64,000 nt of DNA, from positions 1,872,001 through 1,936,000 of the forward strand of contig CP063375.1 in NCBI GenBank assembly GCA_022813675.1, in the 5' to 3' direction. This document shows positions 9,512 through 18,473 of this stretch, piece after piece. The notes beneath the pieces are model-generated. The model was not told the origin of the DNA, made no database searches, and worked only from the letters and a program-made list of their open reading frames with translations. This stretch comes from Deferribacteraceae bacterium V6Fe1 (lineage in GTDB: Bacteria > Chrysiogenota > Deferribacteres > Deferribacterales > Deferrivibrionaceae). The position numbers and the translations under genes were made by a program. Positions within the stretch are counted from its first letter, which is position 1. Every line of letters starts with the position of its first letter.

Positions 9512-9891
9512 GCTTCCAGGAAATCTATAAGGTTGATTTTTCCCCAATTAAACCTTTAAAGGAGTTTCCTGTTTTCATTGATTATGATTTTCAAAATAGA
9601 ATACCAAGAGGTCTTTCTATTATTTTGGATATTTTTTACGGTAATTTTGTGTATGATACTGTGAATTCTTTTGAAAGAATAACCGAGCCCGTTTTTATAA
9701 AAAAACAAGGTTTTTTTTTGCCTGAGGGATTTTTTTTAGTCGATTTTAAAAATATAAAGTCAAATAGCTCTATTGTAAATTTTATAAATTCTCTAAAAGG
9801 CGACTCAGTTTATTTTGAACATAGCAGTTTGTTAAATAATGATTTTCTTAATTTGATAACTAAAGACGTTTATTTAATGGAGTTTGTTTAA
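9508..9891 (+). CDS. Hypothetical protein, 127 residues
   Basis: I do not recognise the family. The 127-residue product has no signal peptide, membrane helix or metal motif. It is rich in aromatic residues (FPVFIDYDFQNRIPRGL, GDSVYFEHSSLL) with predicted alternating strands and helices. It starts with ATG overlapping the nusB stop (ATGA) and ends overlapping the next ATG by one base, so it is almost certainly translated with nusB and the DUF4911-like gene. Codon use resembles its neighbours. Confidence 0.65.
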   Translation: MSFQEIYKVDFSPIKPLKEFPVFIDYDFQNRIPRGLSIILDIFYGNFVYDTVNSFERITEPVFIKKQGFFLPEGFFLVDFKNIKSNSSIVNFINSLKGDSVYFEHSSLLNNDFLNLITKDVYLMEFV

Positions 9892-10142
9892 TGAAGTTTG
9901 AAACCGTTAAGATAAAATTTAAAATAAATATTAAAGACATTGTTTATATTAACAGTATAATTGATTCATATGAAGGTGTTGGGATTGTTAGAACTATTGA
10001 CCCGAATATGGGTCTGGTAGCCGTTTATACCAATGAGTTTATGAAAAAATATATGTATGAAATCATTGATGCTTTAAAAGCTGAGGGTTTTTATATTGAT
10101 AATATTGAAGAAGAAAAAACAGAGTGTGTTGATAAATGGTAA
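9891..10142 (+). CDS. DUF4911-like small protein
   Basis: An 83-residue protein resembling the DUF4911 family: DIVYINSIIDSYEGVGIVRTID near residues 17-38, then an acidic helical tail. Family members are small, uncharacterised and may bind a ligand through their beta-alpha-beta arrangement; the role is unknown. It begins at the last base of the preceding stop and ends just before the YhaM-like gene, within the nusB-linked transcript. Confidence 0.65.
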   Translation: MKFETVKIKFKINIKDIVYINSIIDSYEGVGIVRTIDPNMGLVAVYTNEFMKKYMYEIIDALKAEGFYIDNIEEEKTECVDKW

Positions 10143-10151
10143 GGAGTAATG

Positions 10152-11072
10152 ATGGAATTAAGTATTAATAAGAAGTATTTAATATTTGAGCTTGTTAAGA
10201 GTTTTACAAAAGATGACAGACCTTACATAAGAGTCGTGCTTTTAGACTCAAAAGGGGACCAATATAATGGAATAATGTTTGACAGTAACAAATTGGATTT
10301 TGAGCCTGAAAAAGGGGATATAGTCGAGATAAATGGCAGTTTGCAAAACTATAACGGACAAATGCAGATAAAAATTAACAATATGATAAAAGGATCTTTA
10401 GATGATCTTTATGATTTTTTGCCAAAATCGAAATATGACCCAGATGTAATGCTCAATGAATTGATGGATATTGTTTATAAAAATTTGGATTGCGAGTATA
10501 CTATAAAACTAATGGATATGTTTTTTAATGATGATGCTACAATAAAACAATTTATAAAACATCCTGCAGCTAAAAATGTCCACCACGCTTATGTAGGCGG
10601 ACTTTTGGAGCATACTTTATCCGTAGTAAAGCTTGCTATCATTCTTTCAGATTATTATAGCGAACAAGTTGATAAAAATATTTTAATTGCCGGAGCTATT
10701 TTCCATGATTTGGGAAAAATTTATGAATTGGATATTAGTAAGGGGTTTGATTATACCGATTCCGGGAAGCTCCTTGGCCATTTAATATTGGGAATAGATT
10801 TGGTAAGAGGATACATATCAAAGATAGAGAATTTCCCTGAAAATAAAGCCAATCTTATACTGCATCTTATTGCAAGTCACCATGGTTATATTGAATTCGG
10901 AGCCATCAAAAAACCAAAGACCTATGAAGCTTTGATACTTCACCATATTGATGATTTGGACGCTAAAATTAATAATTTCGGTATACTATTTGAAAAAGAT
11001 AAAGTGCAAACAGGCTGGAGCGGCTACGATAGATTGTTAGAAAGGCAAATTTTTAAACATAAAGATAACTAA
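10152..11072 (+). CDS. YhaM-type OB-fold/HD-domain exonuclease
   Basis: An N-terminal OB fold (residues 1-80, EKGDIVEINGSLQNYNGQMQIKI) precedes an HD metal-hydrolase domain. The HD part shows HHAYVGGLLEHTLSVVKLA, the paired GAIFHDLGKIYEL and ASHHGYIEFG, the histidine/aspartate ligands expected of a YhaM-like 3'-5' exoribonuclease. About 306 residues, close to YhaM. Two ATGs lie in tandem; GGAG at 10143-10146 is two bases from ATG 10149 but five from ATG 10152, so I prefer the second. RNA as the substrate is inferred from the family. Confidence 0.82.
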   Translation: MELSINKKYLIFELVKSFTKDDRPYIRVVLLDSKGDQYNGIMFDSNKLDFEPEKGDIVEINGSLQNYNGQMQIKINNMIKGSLDDLYDFLPKSKYDPDVMLNELMDIVYKNLDCEYTIKLMDMFFNDDATIKQFIKHPAAKNVHHAYVGGLLEHTLSVVKLAIILSDYYSEQVDKNILIAGAIFHDLGKIYELDISKGFDYTDSGKLLGHLILGIDLVRGYISKIENFPENKANLILHLIASHHGYIEFGAIKKPKTYEALILHHIDDLDAKINNFGILFEKDKVQTGWSGYDRLLERQIFKHKDN

Positions 11073-11089
11073 ATCAATGAGGTGAACAA

Positions 11090-12325
11090 ATGACTGAAGT
11101 CACGGGTTTTAAAAAAGTAATTTTAGGAGTGCAAATGCTCTTTGTCGCATTTGGTGCTCTTGTTTTAGTTCCGTTACTCACCGGTTTAGATCCTTCTATT
11201 GCACTTTTTACTGCCGGTTTGGGAACATTGGTCTTTCAGTTTATCACTAAATCCCAAGTACCTGTTTTTCTTGCCAGCTCTTTTGCTTTTATCGCACCTA
11301 TTCAATACGGTATGAAAAACTTTGGAGTCTCTAAAACATTAGGTGCCTTATTTTGTACCGGTTTTGCTTATGTTATTTTTAGTATACTTGTTAAAAAAGG
11401 TGGAGTTAGGGCAATTGAAAAGTATCTGCCACCAATAGTTACCGGCCCGGTCATTATGGTAATAGGTTTAAAACTTGCTCCTGTTGCCGTAAATATGGCT
11501 AAAAGCTTTGACGGCTCAGGAAATATGGATGGTAAAGCTGTTTTAATCTCTATGGTCTCTTTAATTACCGCAATACTTGTCGTAATGTATGGACGTAGAG
11601 TTTTAAGTCTAATTCCAATACTAAGCGGAATCATAGTGGGGTATTTATTGTCACTCATTTTGGGTGTTGTATCTTTTGACCCTATAATTCAAGCTAAATG
11701 GTTTTCTATCCCTTGGGTTGAAGCGATGAAAGCTGGAAGTTTTGCTATTCCTACTTTTGATTTGGCAGCCATTATGTTTATATTTCCGGTCGCAATTGCT
11801 CCGGCTATAGAGCACGTCGGAGATGTTTTGGCAATTTCATCTGTTACAGGTAAAAATTATTTAAAAGATCCCGGATTGCACAGAACATTACTTGGAGATG
11901 GTATAGCAACCTCTGTAGCAGGAATTTTAGGCGGGCCGCCTAATACCACGTATTCGGAAGTTACAGGTGCAGTTGCTTTAACAAAGGCTACAGATGTAAT
12001 TTATATGAGAATTGCTGCAATAACTGCAATTATATTGGCTTTTGTCGGTAAATTGGGCGCCGTATTGAAAACAATCCCTGTACCTGTTATGGGTGGAATA
12101 TTAATTTTGCTTTTTGGTATGATTGCGGCAATAGGTATTGGCTCCCTTGTCAGAAATAAAGTAGATATGGCTAAATCAAGAAATCTTGTAATAGCTTCAG
12201 TAGTTTTGGTCATAGGGATTGGTGATATGGTTATATCAATAGGTAAAGTCAGTTTAGGTGGTATAGGTCTTGCAGGTTTGGTTGGAATTGTATTAAATAT
12301 CATTCTTCCAGGAGATGAAAGATGA
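11090..12325 (+). CDS. uraA: Uracil permease (NCS2 family)
   Basis: Polytopic inner-membrane symporter of the nucleobase-ascorbate (NCS2) family, 411 residues, probably 12-14 helices. Signatures include [18 protein letters not shown] early in the protein, [12 protein letters not shown], and the carrier segment [17 protein letters not shown] with the conserved acidic residue, followed by [13 protein letters not shown]. Uracil as the substrate is supported by the directly overlapping upp gene. An AGGTGA ribosome site precedes ATG 11090. Confidence 0.9.
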   Translation: MTEVTGFKKVILGVQMLFVAFGALVLVPLLTGLDPSIALFTAGLGTLVFQFITKSQVPVFLASSFAFIAPIQYGMKNFGVSKTLGALFCTGFAYVIFSILVKKGGVRAIEKYLPPIVTGPVIMVIGLKLAPVAVNMAKSFDGSGNMDGKAVLISMVSLITAILVVMYGRRVLSLIPILSGIIVGYLLSLILGVVSFDPIIQAKWFSIPWVEAMKAGSFAIPTFDLAAIMFIFPVAIAPAIEHVGDVLAISSVTGKNYLKDPGLHRTLLGDGIATSVAGILGGPPNTTYSEVTGAVALTKATDVIYMRIAAITAIILAFVGKLGAVLKTIPVPVMGGILILLFGMIAAIGIGSLVRNKVDMAKSRNLVIASVVLVIGIGDMVISIGKVSLGGIGLAGLVGIVLNIILPGDER

Positions 12326-12960
12326 AATTGCCGGAAAATTTTCAGGTAGTAACACACCCTTTGATTGAACATAAGTTGACTTACATTAGAGATATTAAAA
12401 CAAGCAAAAAAGAATTTAAAGAGCTTGTAAATGAAGTGGCTATGTTAATGGCTTATGAAATTACAAAAGATATGCCTCTAGAAGAGGTTGAGATAGAAAC
12501 TCCTATCTGCAAAACAGTATCTAAGGTATTGGCAGGTAAAAAGCTTGTCCTTGTCCCTATCCTTAGGGCAGGTATTGGTATGGTTGATGGGATTTTAAAA
12601 TTAGTGCCCTCAGCCAGAGTTGGCCATATCGGACTCTATCGAGATGAAGCTACTTTGCAACCGGTATCTTATTATTTTAAAATACCTTCTAACTGCGAGG
12701 ACAGAGATTTTATATTAATAGATCCTATGCTTGCTACAGGTGGATCAGCCGTTTACGCGGCAAATATGCTTAAAGAAGCAGGTGCCAAAAGTATCAAATT
12801 TATGTGTCTTATTGCAGCTCCTGAAGGTGTGGAGAAATTCTGTAGTGCTCATCCGGATATAAAAGTCTTTGCAGCAGCATTAGATGAAAAGCTGAACGAA
12901 AAAGGTTATATCGTCCCTGGCTTGGGGGATGCAGGGGATAGATTATTTGGCACAAAATAG
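12322..12960 (+). CDS. upp: Uracil phosphoribosyltransferase
   Basis: Salvage enzyme joining uracil and PRPP to give UMP. The PRPP-binding signature [21 protein letters not shown] is near residue 131, and the uracil-binding tail [14 protein letters not shown] is intact. Its 212 residues are standard. It overlaps uraA by four bases (ATGA), a textbook uptake-plus-salvage pair. The de novo pathway genes carB, pyrK and pyrD are at the other end of the window. Confidence 0.96.
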   Translation: MKLPENFQVVTHPLIEHKLTYIRDIKTSKKEFKELVNEVAMLMAYEITKDMPLEEVEIETPICKTVSKVLAGKKLVLVPILRAGIGMVDGILKLVPSARVGHIGLYRDEATLQPVSYYFKIPSNCEDRDFILIDPMLATGGSAVYAANMLKEAGAKSIKFMCLIAAPEGVEKFCSAHPDIKVFAAALDEKLNEKGYIVPGLGDAGDRLFGTK

Positions 12961-12966
12961 GTGTAT

Positions 12967-13635
12967 ATGAAAAAATTTAGGGCATATATTAGAAATGTTT
13001 TTTTGGCAGGCATACTTACAGTATTGCCTGTCATTGTTACGTATTTCTTTTTAAGTTTTATATTTAAAAAATTAACCGGATTTTTGGTGCCTTATCTTGA
13101 TTTGGCATCAGACTACTTTGAATTTTATTTGACTGAAGCTCAAAAAGCTTTACTTTCACTATCTCTACTAATTATTGCAATATTCTTTATCGGACTCTTT
13201 GCTAAAAATTATTTTGGAAAACAAATTATTAGATTTTTTGAAAGAATACTTTCAAAGATACCATTAATCAGAGGGATATATTCCGCAACAAGACAGATAA
13301 TCGACACTTTTCAGTCTCCATCAGGTTCTAATTTTAAAAAAGTTGTTTTGGTTGAATATCCTCGAAAAGGGATATACTCGATAGGATTTGTAACAAAGGA
13401 GTCGTCAAATTTTTATAATTCGAAAATCGGGAAAAAATGCTCAAATGTCTTTATACCAACTACGCCTAACCCTACATCCGGCTTTATTTTGATTATACCG
13501 AATGAAGAATTGTTAGAGCTTGACCTTACCGTTGAAGAGGGGGTAAAGTTTGTAATTTCTGCCGGTTTGCTTTCCCCTGAGAAAATCAGGGAAGAGCTTT
13601 CAAAAAATAAAGAAGCTGATAAAAATGTATCATAA
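12967..13635 (+). CDS. DUF502 family membrane protein
   Basis: About 222 residues with two N-terminal membrane helices (FLAGILTVLPVIVTYFFLSF and ALLSLSLLIIAIFFIGLFA). A conserved soluble segment follows: GIYSATRQIIDTFQ, then KVVLVEYPRKGIYSIGFVT and a TTPNPTSGFILIIP stretch. That layout fits the DUF502 family, whose function is not established. ATG 12967 is preferred to GTG 12961, with AGGTG at 12959-12963 as a possible ribosome site. The end overlaps aroE by 11 bases. Confidence 0.82.
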   Translation: MKKFRAYIRNVFLAGILTVLPVIVTYFFLSFIFKKLTGFLVPYLDLASDYFEFYLTEAQKALLSLSLLIIAIFFIGLFAKNYFGKQIIRFFERILSKIPLIRGIYSATRQIIDTFQSPSGSNFKKVVLVEYPRKGIYSIGFVTKESSNFYNSKIGKKCSNVFIPTTPNPTSGFILIIPNEELLELDLTVEEGVKFVISAGLLSPEKIREELSKNKEADKNVS

Positions 13636-14440
13636 TACCGGACTTATAGGACACCCTTTAAATCATAGTATTTCCCCTTTAATTCATAATTATTTTTATC
13701 ACAAATCAAGAATAAATGGCGGTTACTGCTGCTTTGATATCGATAAAAACGAAATAGCTCAAATTATACACACAATGAAAAAGTTTAATTTTAAAGGGTT
13801 TAATGTTACGTTGCCTTACAAAACAGACATTATTGACTTTTTGAATGAAATAGATTTACAGGCGTCAAAAATTAATGCTGTGAATACCGTAAAGATTATG
13901 GAAGATAAATTGTTTGGTTATAATACTGATTTGTTTGGCATAGAAAAAACTTTTGAAAAATTTGAAATTGAGCTAAGCAATAAGAAAATATTGATATTAG
14001 GCTCAGGAGGTGCAGCAAGGCCTCTTTTTTATTTCTTAAAAGATAAAAATGCAAATGTTGATATTGTAAATAGGACTGTTAAAAATACGGAAACGGTTTT
14101 AAAGCAATTGAGGATAAATAGTTTCAATAATTTTGATTTACTTTTTTTGAAAAAAAATAATTATTATGATATAATTATAAATACTACATCTGTGGGGATA
14201 GATAAAAAGGGGTTTTTCGATATGAGTCATATTGATTGTGGAGAGTTTGTGTTTGATTTCCAGTATTCAATAGATGGCGATACACCTTTTTTGGATATTT
14301 ACAAAGAAAAAGTTGCAAAATATACTGATGGGCTATTGATGCTAATTTATCAAGGGTTAAAAGCTTTTGAGTTGTTTAATGATGTTAAATTGGTAATTGA
14401 TATAAACGAATTAAAAAAATTTATTTTAAAGAAAGGTTAG
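13625..14440 (+). CDS. aroE: Shikimate dehydrogenase
   Basis: NADP-dependent reduction of 3-dehydroshikimate, fourth step of chorismate synthesis. Substrate-site residues appear in GHPLNHSISPLIHN near residue 9 and NVTLPYKTDII near 60, whose lysine is catalytic. The nucleotide-binding loop GSGGAARPL is near residue 125, and NTTSVGI and GLLMLIYQGLKAFE complete the signature. Length is 271. It is the last gene before the pilus genes. No other aromatic-pathway gene lies nearby. Confidence 0.93.
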   Translation: MYHNTGLIGHPLNHSISPLIHNYFYHKSRINGGYCCFDIDKNEIAQIIHTMKKFNFKGFNVTLPYKTDIIDFLNEIDLQASKINAVNTVKIMEDKLFGYNTDLFGIEKTFEKFEIELSNKKILILGSGGAARPLFYFLKDKNANVDIVNRTVKNTETVLKQLRINSFNNFDLLFLKKNNYYDIIINTTSVGIDKKGFFDMSHIDCGEFVFDFQYSIDGDTPFLDIYKEKVAKYTDGLLMLIYQGLKAFELFNDVKLVIDINELKKFILKKG

Positions 14441-14448
14441 GTGAACAA

Positions 14449-16143
14449 ATGATTTCTTCTAAAATTGGTGCAATTTTATTAAGTGAAAATCTCATCACAC
14501 AAGAGCAGTTGGAGAAGGCACTTGAAGTACAGAAGAAAGAGGGTGGAAGGTTGGGTTCTATCCTTATTAAACTTGGCTATGTGGATGAAAAAAAGATAGC
14601 TGAATTTTTAAGTAAACAATACAGTGTCCCTTATGTCGATTTGTCAACTGTCCATGTTGAGCCCAAAATATTAAACTTAATCCCCAAAGATTTGTGCAGA
14701 AAGTTTTTGGTAGTGCCTTTTGATAGGGAAGGGCAGACAATTAAGGTTGCTATTGCTGACCCGTCAAATGTCTATGCTTTGGAAGAATTAAGATTTGTTT
14801 CAGGGTTTAATGTTAGAGCTTATGTTGCCGTTGAGTCAAGTATAAGGGAGTTTTTGGATAAACAAGTTGATGCTGAAGAGAAAGTTTTGGCAGAATTTGA
14901 TGATCTTGATATTAGCGATCTTGAGTTTGAAGAAACTGAAGAAGAGGTTAGCCTGACTGAGCTAAAAAAAGAGGTAGAAGACGCTCCAATAGTTAAGCTT
15001 GTCAATTATATTTTAACTGAAGCTGTGAAAAGAGGGGCTTCGGATATCCACGTTGAACCATATGAAAAGGATTTTAGGGTAAGGTTTAGGATTGACGGCG
15101 TAATGCATGAATTTATAAGACCTCCCAAAAATATTAAAGATGCACTTACATCAAGGCTTAAAATTTTGGCAGAGCTTGATATTGCCGAAAGACGTCTGCC
15201 TCAGGATGGTAGGATAAAAATAAAGCTTTCAAACAAAGCTATAGATATGAGGGTATCAACCCTGCCTGTACTTTACGGAGAAAAGGTAGTTTTAAGGATT
15301 CTCGACAAATCAAACTTACAGCTTGATTTGGAAAAGCTTGGTTTTGAACCTGAGTCTTTAAAAGTATTTTTAAAAGGTATCGAAAGTCCATACGGAATGG
15401 TTTTGGTTACGGGGCCAACGGGTAGTGGTAAGTCTACTACACTTTACTCTGCTTTAAGCAGACTCAATAAGGAAGATACAAATATTATGACAGCAGAAGA
15501 CCCTGTTGAGTATAATATATTTGGTATTAACCAAGTACAGATGAAAGAAGAGATAGGCCTTAATTTTGCCGCTGCTCTTAGGAGCTTTTTGAGGCAAGAC
15601 CCTGATATTATTATGGTGGGGGAGATCAGGGACTATGAAACGGCGGAAATAGCCATTAAAGCGGCTTTAACGGGTCACTTGGTTTTGTCTACACTGCACA
15701 CCAATGATGCACCAAGCACAATAAACAGATTATTGAATATGGGTATAGAGCCCTTCTTGGTAGCCTCATCTACCGTAGTAATATTGGCACAAAGGCTTGC
15801 AAGAAAGATATGTAAAAATTGTGCTGAAAAAATAAAACTTCCTCAAGAAGCACTCTTGACCGTTGGTTTTAAAAAAGAGGAATTAAATGATTTTACACCT
15901 TACAGAGGTAAAGGTTGCGATGCTTGCAACGGCACAGGGTATAAAGGAAGGGTAGCACTTTATGAGGTAATGGGTGTAACAGACTCCATAAAAGAATTAA
16001 TTTTAAGAGGTGCTACAGCAGCAGAAATAAAAGAACAAGCAGTAAAAGAGGGGATGCTGACTCTCAGAAGAAGTGGTCTTGAAAAAGTGAAAACAGGGCT
16101 TACTTCCATAGAAGAGGTAGTAAGGGTAACATTTGCAGATTAG
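14449..16143 (+). CDS. pilB: Type IV pilus extension ATPase PilB
   Basis: Hexameric cytoplasmic motor that powers pilus polymerisation, 564 residues. The N-terminal GSPII_E domain (KIGAILLSENLITQEQLEK) comes first. The core then has an arginine-rich linker, Walker A GPTGSGKSTTL near residue 322, an Asp box, Walker B in DPDIIMVGEIRD and a His box. The zinc tetracysteine motif is complete (CKNC near 456, CDACNGTGY near 490). AGGTGAACAA precedes the ATG. pilT and pilC follow in the same direction. No pilin or pilM-Q genes are in the window. Confidence 0.93.
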   Translation: MISSKIGAILLSENLITQEQLEKALEVQKKEGGRLGSILIKLGYVDEKKIAEFLSKQYSVPYVDLSTVHVEPKILNLIPKDLCRKFLVVPFDREGQTIKVAIADPSNVYALEELRFVSGFNVRAYVAVESSIREFLDKQVDAEEKVLAEFDDLDISDLEFEETEEEVSLTELKKEVEDAPIVKLVNYILTEAVKRGASDIHVEPYEKDFRVRFRIDGVMHEFIRPPKNIKDALTSRLKILAELDIAERRLPQDGRIKIKLSNKAIDMRVSTLPVLYGEKVVLRILDKSNLQLDLEKLGFEPESLKVFLKGIESPYGMVLVTGPTGSGKSTTLYSALSRLNKEDTNIMTAEDPVEYNIFGINQVQMKEEIGLNFAAALRSFLRQDPDIIMVGEIRDYETAEIAIKAALTGHLVLSTLHTNDAPSTINRLLNMGIEPFLVASSTVVILAQRLARKICKNCAEKIKLPQEALLTVGFKKEELNDFTPYRGKGCDACNGTGYKGRVALYEVMGVTDSIKELILRGATAAEIKEQAVKEGMLTLRRSGLEKVKTGLTSIEEVVRVTFAD

Positions 16144-16154
16144 AAGGGGGTAAT

Positions 16155-17249
16155 ATGTATTCATTACAGGATTTATTGCAAAAGATGATTGAGATGAACG
16201 CCAGTGACTTGCACCTTACCGTTGGTACGCCGCCTGTATTTAGGGTGAATGGCGAACTGGTTAAAATTGAAGGGGAGAAGCTTACTCCGAATGTAATTAA
16301 AAGTATGTGCTACAGCATTATGAGTGAAGCTCAGAAAAAACGATTTGAAGAGGAGTTGGAGCTTGATTCCTCATTTGGGATAAAAGGGATAAGCAGATTT
16401 AGAGCAAACTTTTTTATGCAAAGAGGGGCTGTGGCTGCTGCATTCAGAAAAATCCCTTATGAAGTGCTGGGTTTCAGTGAGCTTGGGTTACCTGAAATTA
16501 TATCCACACTATGTGACAAACCTCGTGGCATGGTATTGGTCACAGGTCCAACAGGTAGTGGTAAATCAACTACTTTGGCTGCTATGATTGATAAAATAAA
16601 CAGTGAAAAGAAAGTTCATATTATTACCATAGAAGATCCTATTGAATATTTACATCACCATAAAATGGCTATGGTCAACCAACGAGAGGTCAAAGCTGAT
16701 ACCAGAACATTTACAACTGCCTTAAAATATATCTTAAGGCAAGACCCTGATGTTGTTTTGATTGGTGAGATGAGAGATTTGGAAACTATAGAAGCTGCGC
16801 TAACTGTTTCTGAAACAGGTCACTTAACTTTTGGTACATTACATACTAATAGTGCAATACAGACCATTAATAGAATTGTCGATGTCTTTCCTCCGCATCA
16901 ACAATCACAAATTAGAGCTCAACTTTCATTTGTATTGGAAGGGATTGTTTGTCAGCAACTTATTCAAAGAGCAGATAATCTTGGAAGGGTAGTTGCTTGC
17001 GAGGTAATGATACCAAATTCGGCAATCAGAAACCTTATCAGAGAGGACAAACTTCATCAAATTTATTCTATGATGCAATCGGGGCAAAGTGAACATGGTA
17101 TGATAACGATGAGTCAATCCTTATTCAATCTCTATTCAAAAGGTCTTATCACTTATGATGATGCAATCAATAAAGCGGTTTATCCTGATGAAGTAAGGCA
17201 AATGATTGATAGAGCAGGACTTAATAGAGGGAAAACCAGGAGGATTTGA
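16155..17249 (+). CDS. pilT: Type IV pilus retraction ATPase PilT
   Basis: Motor ATPase that depolymerises pili for twitching motility, 364 residues. It shows SDLHLTVGTPPVFRVNGEL at the start, Walker A GPTGSGKSTTLAAM near residue 131, Walker B DPDVVLIGEMRD and the His box GTLHTNSA. The AIRNLIREDK motif near residue 289 distinguishes PilT from PilB. An AGGGGG ribosome site precedes ATG 16155. The stop overlaps the pilC start. Confidence 0.94.
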   Translation: MYSLQDLLQKMIEMNASDLHLTVGTPPVFRVNGELVKIEGEKLTPNVIKSMCYSIMSEAQKKRFEEELELDSSFGIKGISRFRANFFMQRGAVAAAFRKIPYEVLGFSELGLPEIISTLCDKPRGMVLVTGPTGSGKSTTLAAMIDKINSEKKVHIITIEDPIEYLHHHKMAMVNQREVKADTRTFTTALKYILRQDPDVVLIGEMRDLETIEAALTVSETGHLTFGTLHTNSAIQTINRIVDVFPPHQQSQIRAQLSFVLEGIVCQQLIQRADNLGRVVACEVMIPNSAIRNLIREDKLHQIYSMMQSGQSEHGMITMSQSLFNLYSKGLITYDDAINKAVYPDEVRQMIDRAGLNRGKTRRI

Positions 17250-18457
17250 TGGGAAAATATCTATATAAAGGTAAGGACGATAAGGGGAACTTTGTCGATG
17301 GAATTATTGAAGCGAGCAGCAAAGAGGAAGCTCTCAGCACGCTGAAAAGCAGAAGAATAAATGTTCAAGAGTTAAAGTATGATTGGAAACATGTTGAACT
17401 TTCCTTTGGGGAAAAAATTACTGATGAAGACTTGGTTATTGCTACGAGGCAGCTTGCCACAATGATTAGTGCAGGTCTTTCACTTGTAAAAGCACTTGAT
17501 ATACTTGCATCCCAATCATCTAAGAAGAAAATGCGCAACATGTTTGAAGATATTAAAAACCAGATTGAGCAGGGTGCCCAATTTAATAAGGCATTGCAAA
17601 AGTATAAAAGAGTATTTGGGGATTTATACATTAACATGGTTGCAGCAGGTGAAGCAGGTGGACTTTTGGATAATGTCCTTGACAGACTTGCAATTTATAT
17701 GGAAAAAGCTATATCGTTAAAAAGAAAAGTAAAAGCCGCTATGATGTATCCATCGATAGTGCTTACTGTTGCAGTTGCTGTTGTATGGGGTCTGTTGGTC
17801 TTTATTATACCCAAATTTAAGGAGATGTACGAAGGGTTTGGCGGGTCTTTACCTGCATTGACACAATTTACGATAAACCTAAGTGAATTTTTAGGCAGTT
17901 GGTATGGCGGTGGCGTTATCCTTGCTGTTATTGTAATTGCTTCGGTAACCATCAGCACACTTTATAAAAGAACAGAAAAAGGGAAATTGATTATAGATAG
18001 AATGTTATTAAGAATTCCTAAAATTGGTGATTTACTTAGAAAAGTTGCAGTGGCAAAATTTTCAAGGACATTCGGCACACTTTTAAATAGTGGGGTACCT
18101 ATCCTTGAGGCTTTGGATATAGTTGCAAAAACAAGTGGGAACAAATATATAGAAAAACATTTGATAAAAAGTAAATCGGATATTGAGCAAGGTAAAAATA
18201 TTGTTTACCCACTGGAGAAGTCAGGTATATTCCCACCAATGGTTACACAGATGATTTCTGTTGGAGAAGAAACAGGTGCTCTGGATCAGATGTTGTCTAA
18301 GATTGCTGATTTCTACGATGATGAGGTAGACAGGGCTGTTGAAGGGCTTACCAAAATGATTGAGCCTATGCTTATGTTAGTTGTTGGTGGGTCTGTTGGT
18401 TTTATTATTATTGCCATGTACTTACCAATATTTAAACTCGGTGATGTTGTTCAATAG
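17249..18457 (+). CDS. pilC: Type IV pilus inner-membrane platform protein PilC
   Basis: Polytopic platform on which PilB and PilT act; about 402 residues. It has two GspF/T2SSF domains, each with ATRQLATMISAGLSLVKALDIL-type or FGTLLNSGVPILEALDIV-type helices and a GEE/GEAGGLL turn. Three large hydrophobic segments are visible (LTVAVAVVWGLLVFIIP, VILAVIVIASV and LMLVVGGSVGFIIIAMYLP). AGGAGG at 17238-17243 sits five bases from ATG 17249, so I reject TTG 17246. A strong terminator-like hairpin lies 34 bases past the stop. Confidence 0.93.
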   Translation: MGKYLYKGKDDKGNFVDGIIEASSKEEALSTLKSRRINVQELKYDWKHVELSFGEKITDEDLVIATRQLATMISAGLSLVKALDILASQSSKKKMRNMFEDIKNQIEQGAQFNKALQKYKRVFGDLYINMVAAGEAGGLLDNVLDRLAIYMEKAISLKRKVKAAMMYPSIVLTVAVAVVWGLLVFIIPKFKEMYEGFGGSLPALTQFTINLSEFLGSWYGGGVILAVIVIASVTISTLYKRTEKGKLIIDRMLLRIPKIGDLLRKVAVAKFSRTFGTLLNSGVPILEALDIVAKTSGNKYIEKHLIKSKSDIEQGKNIVYPLEKSGIFPPMVTQMISVGEETGALDQMLSKIADFYDDEVDRAVEGLTKMIEPMLMLVVGGSVGFIIIAMYLPIFKLGDVVQ

Positions 18458-18473
18458 ACACTCGGACTAAAAC

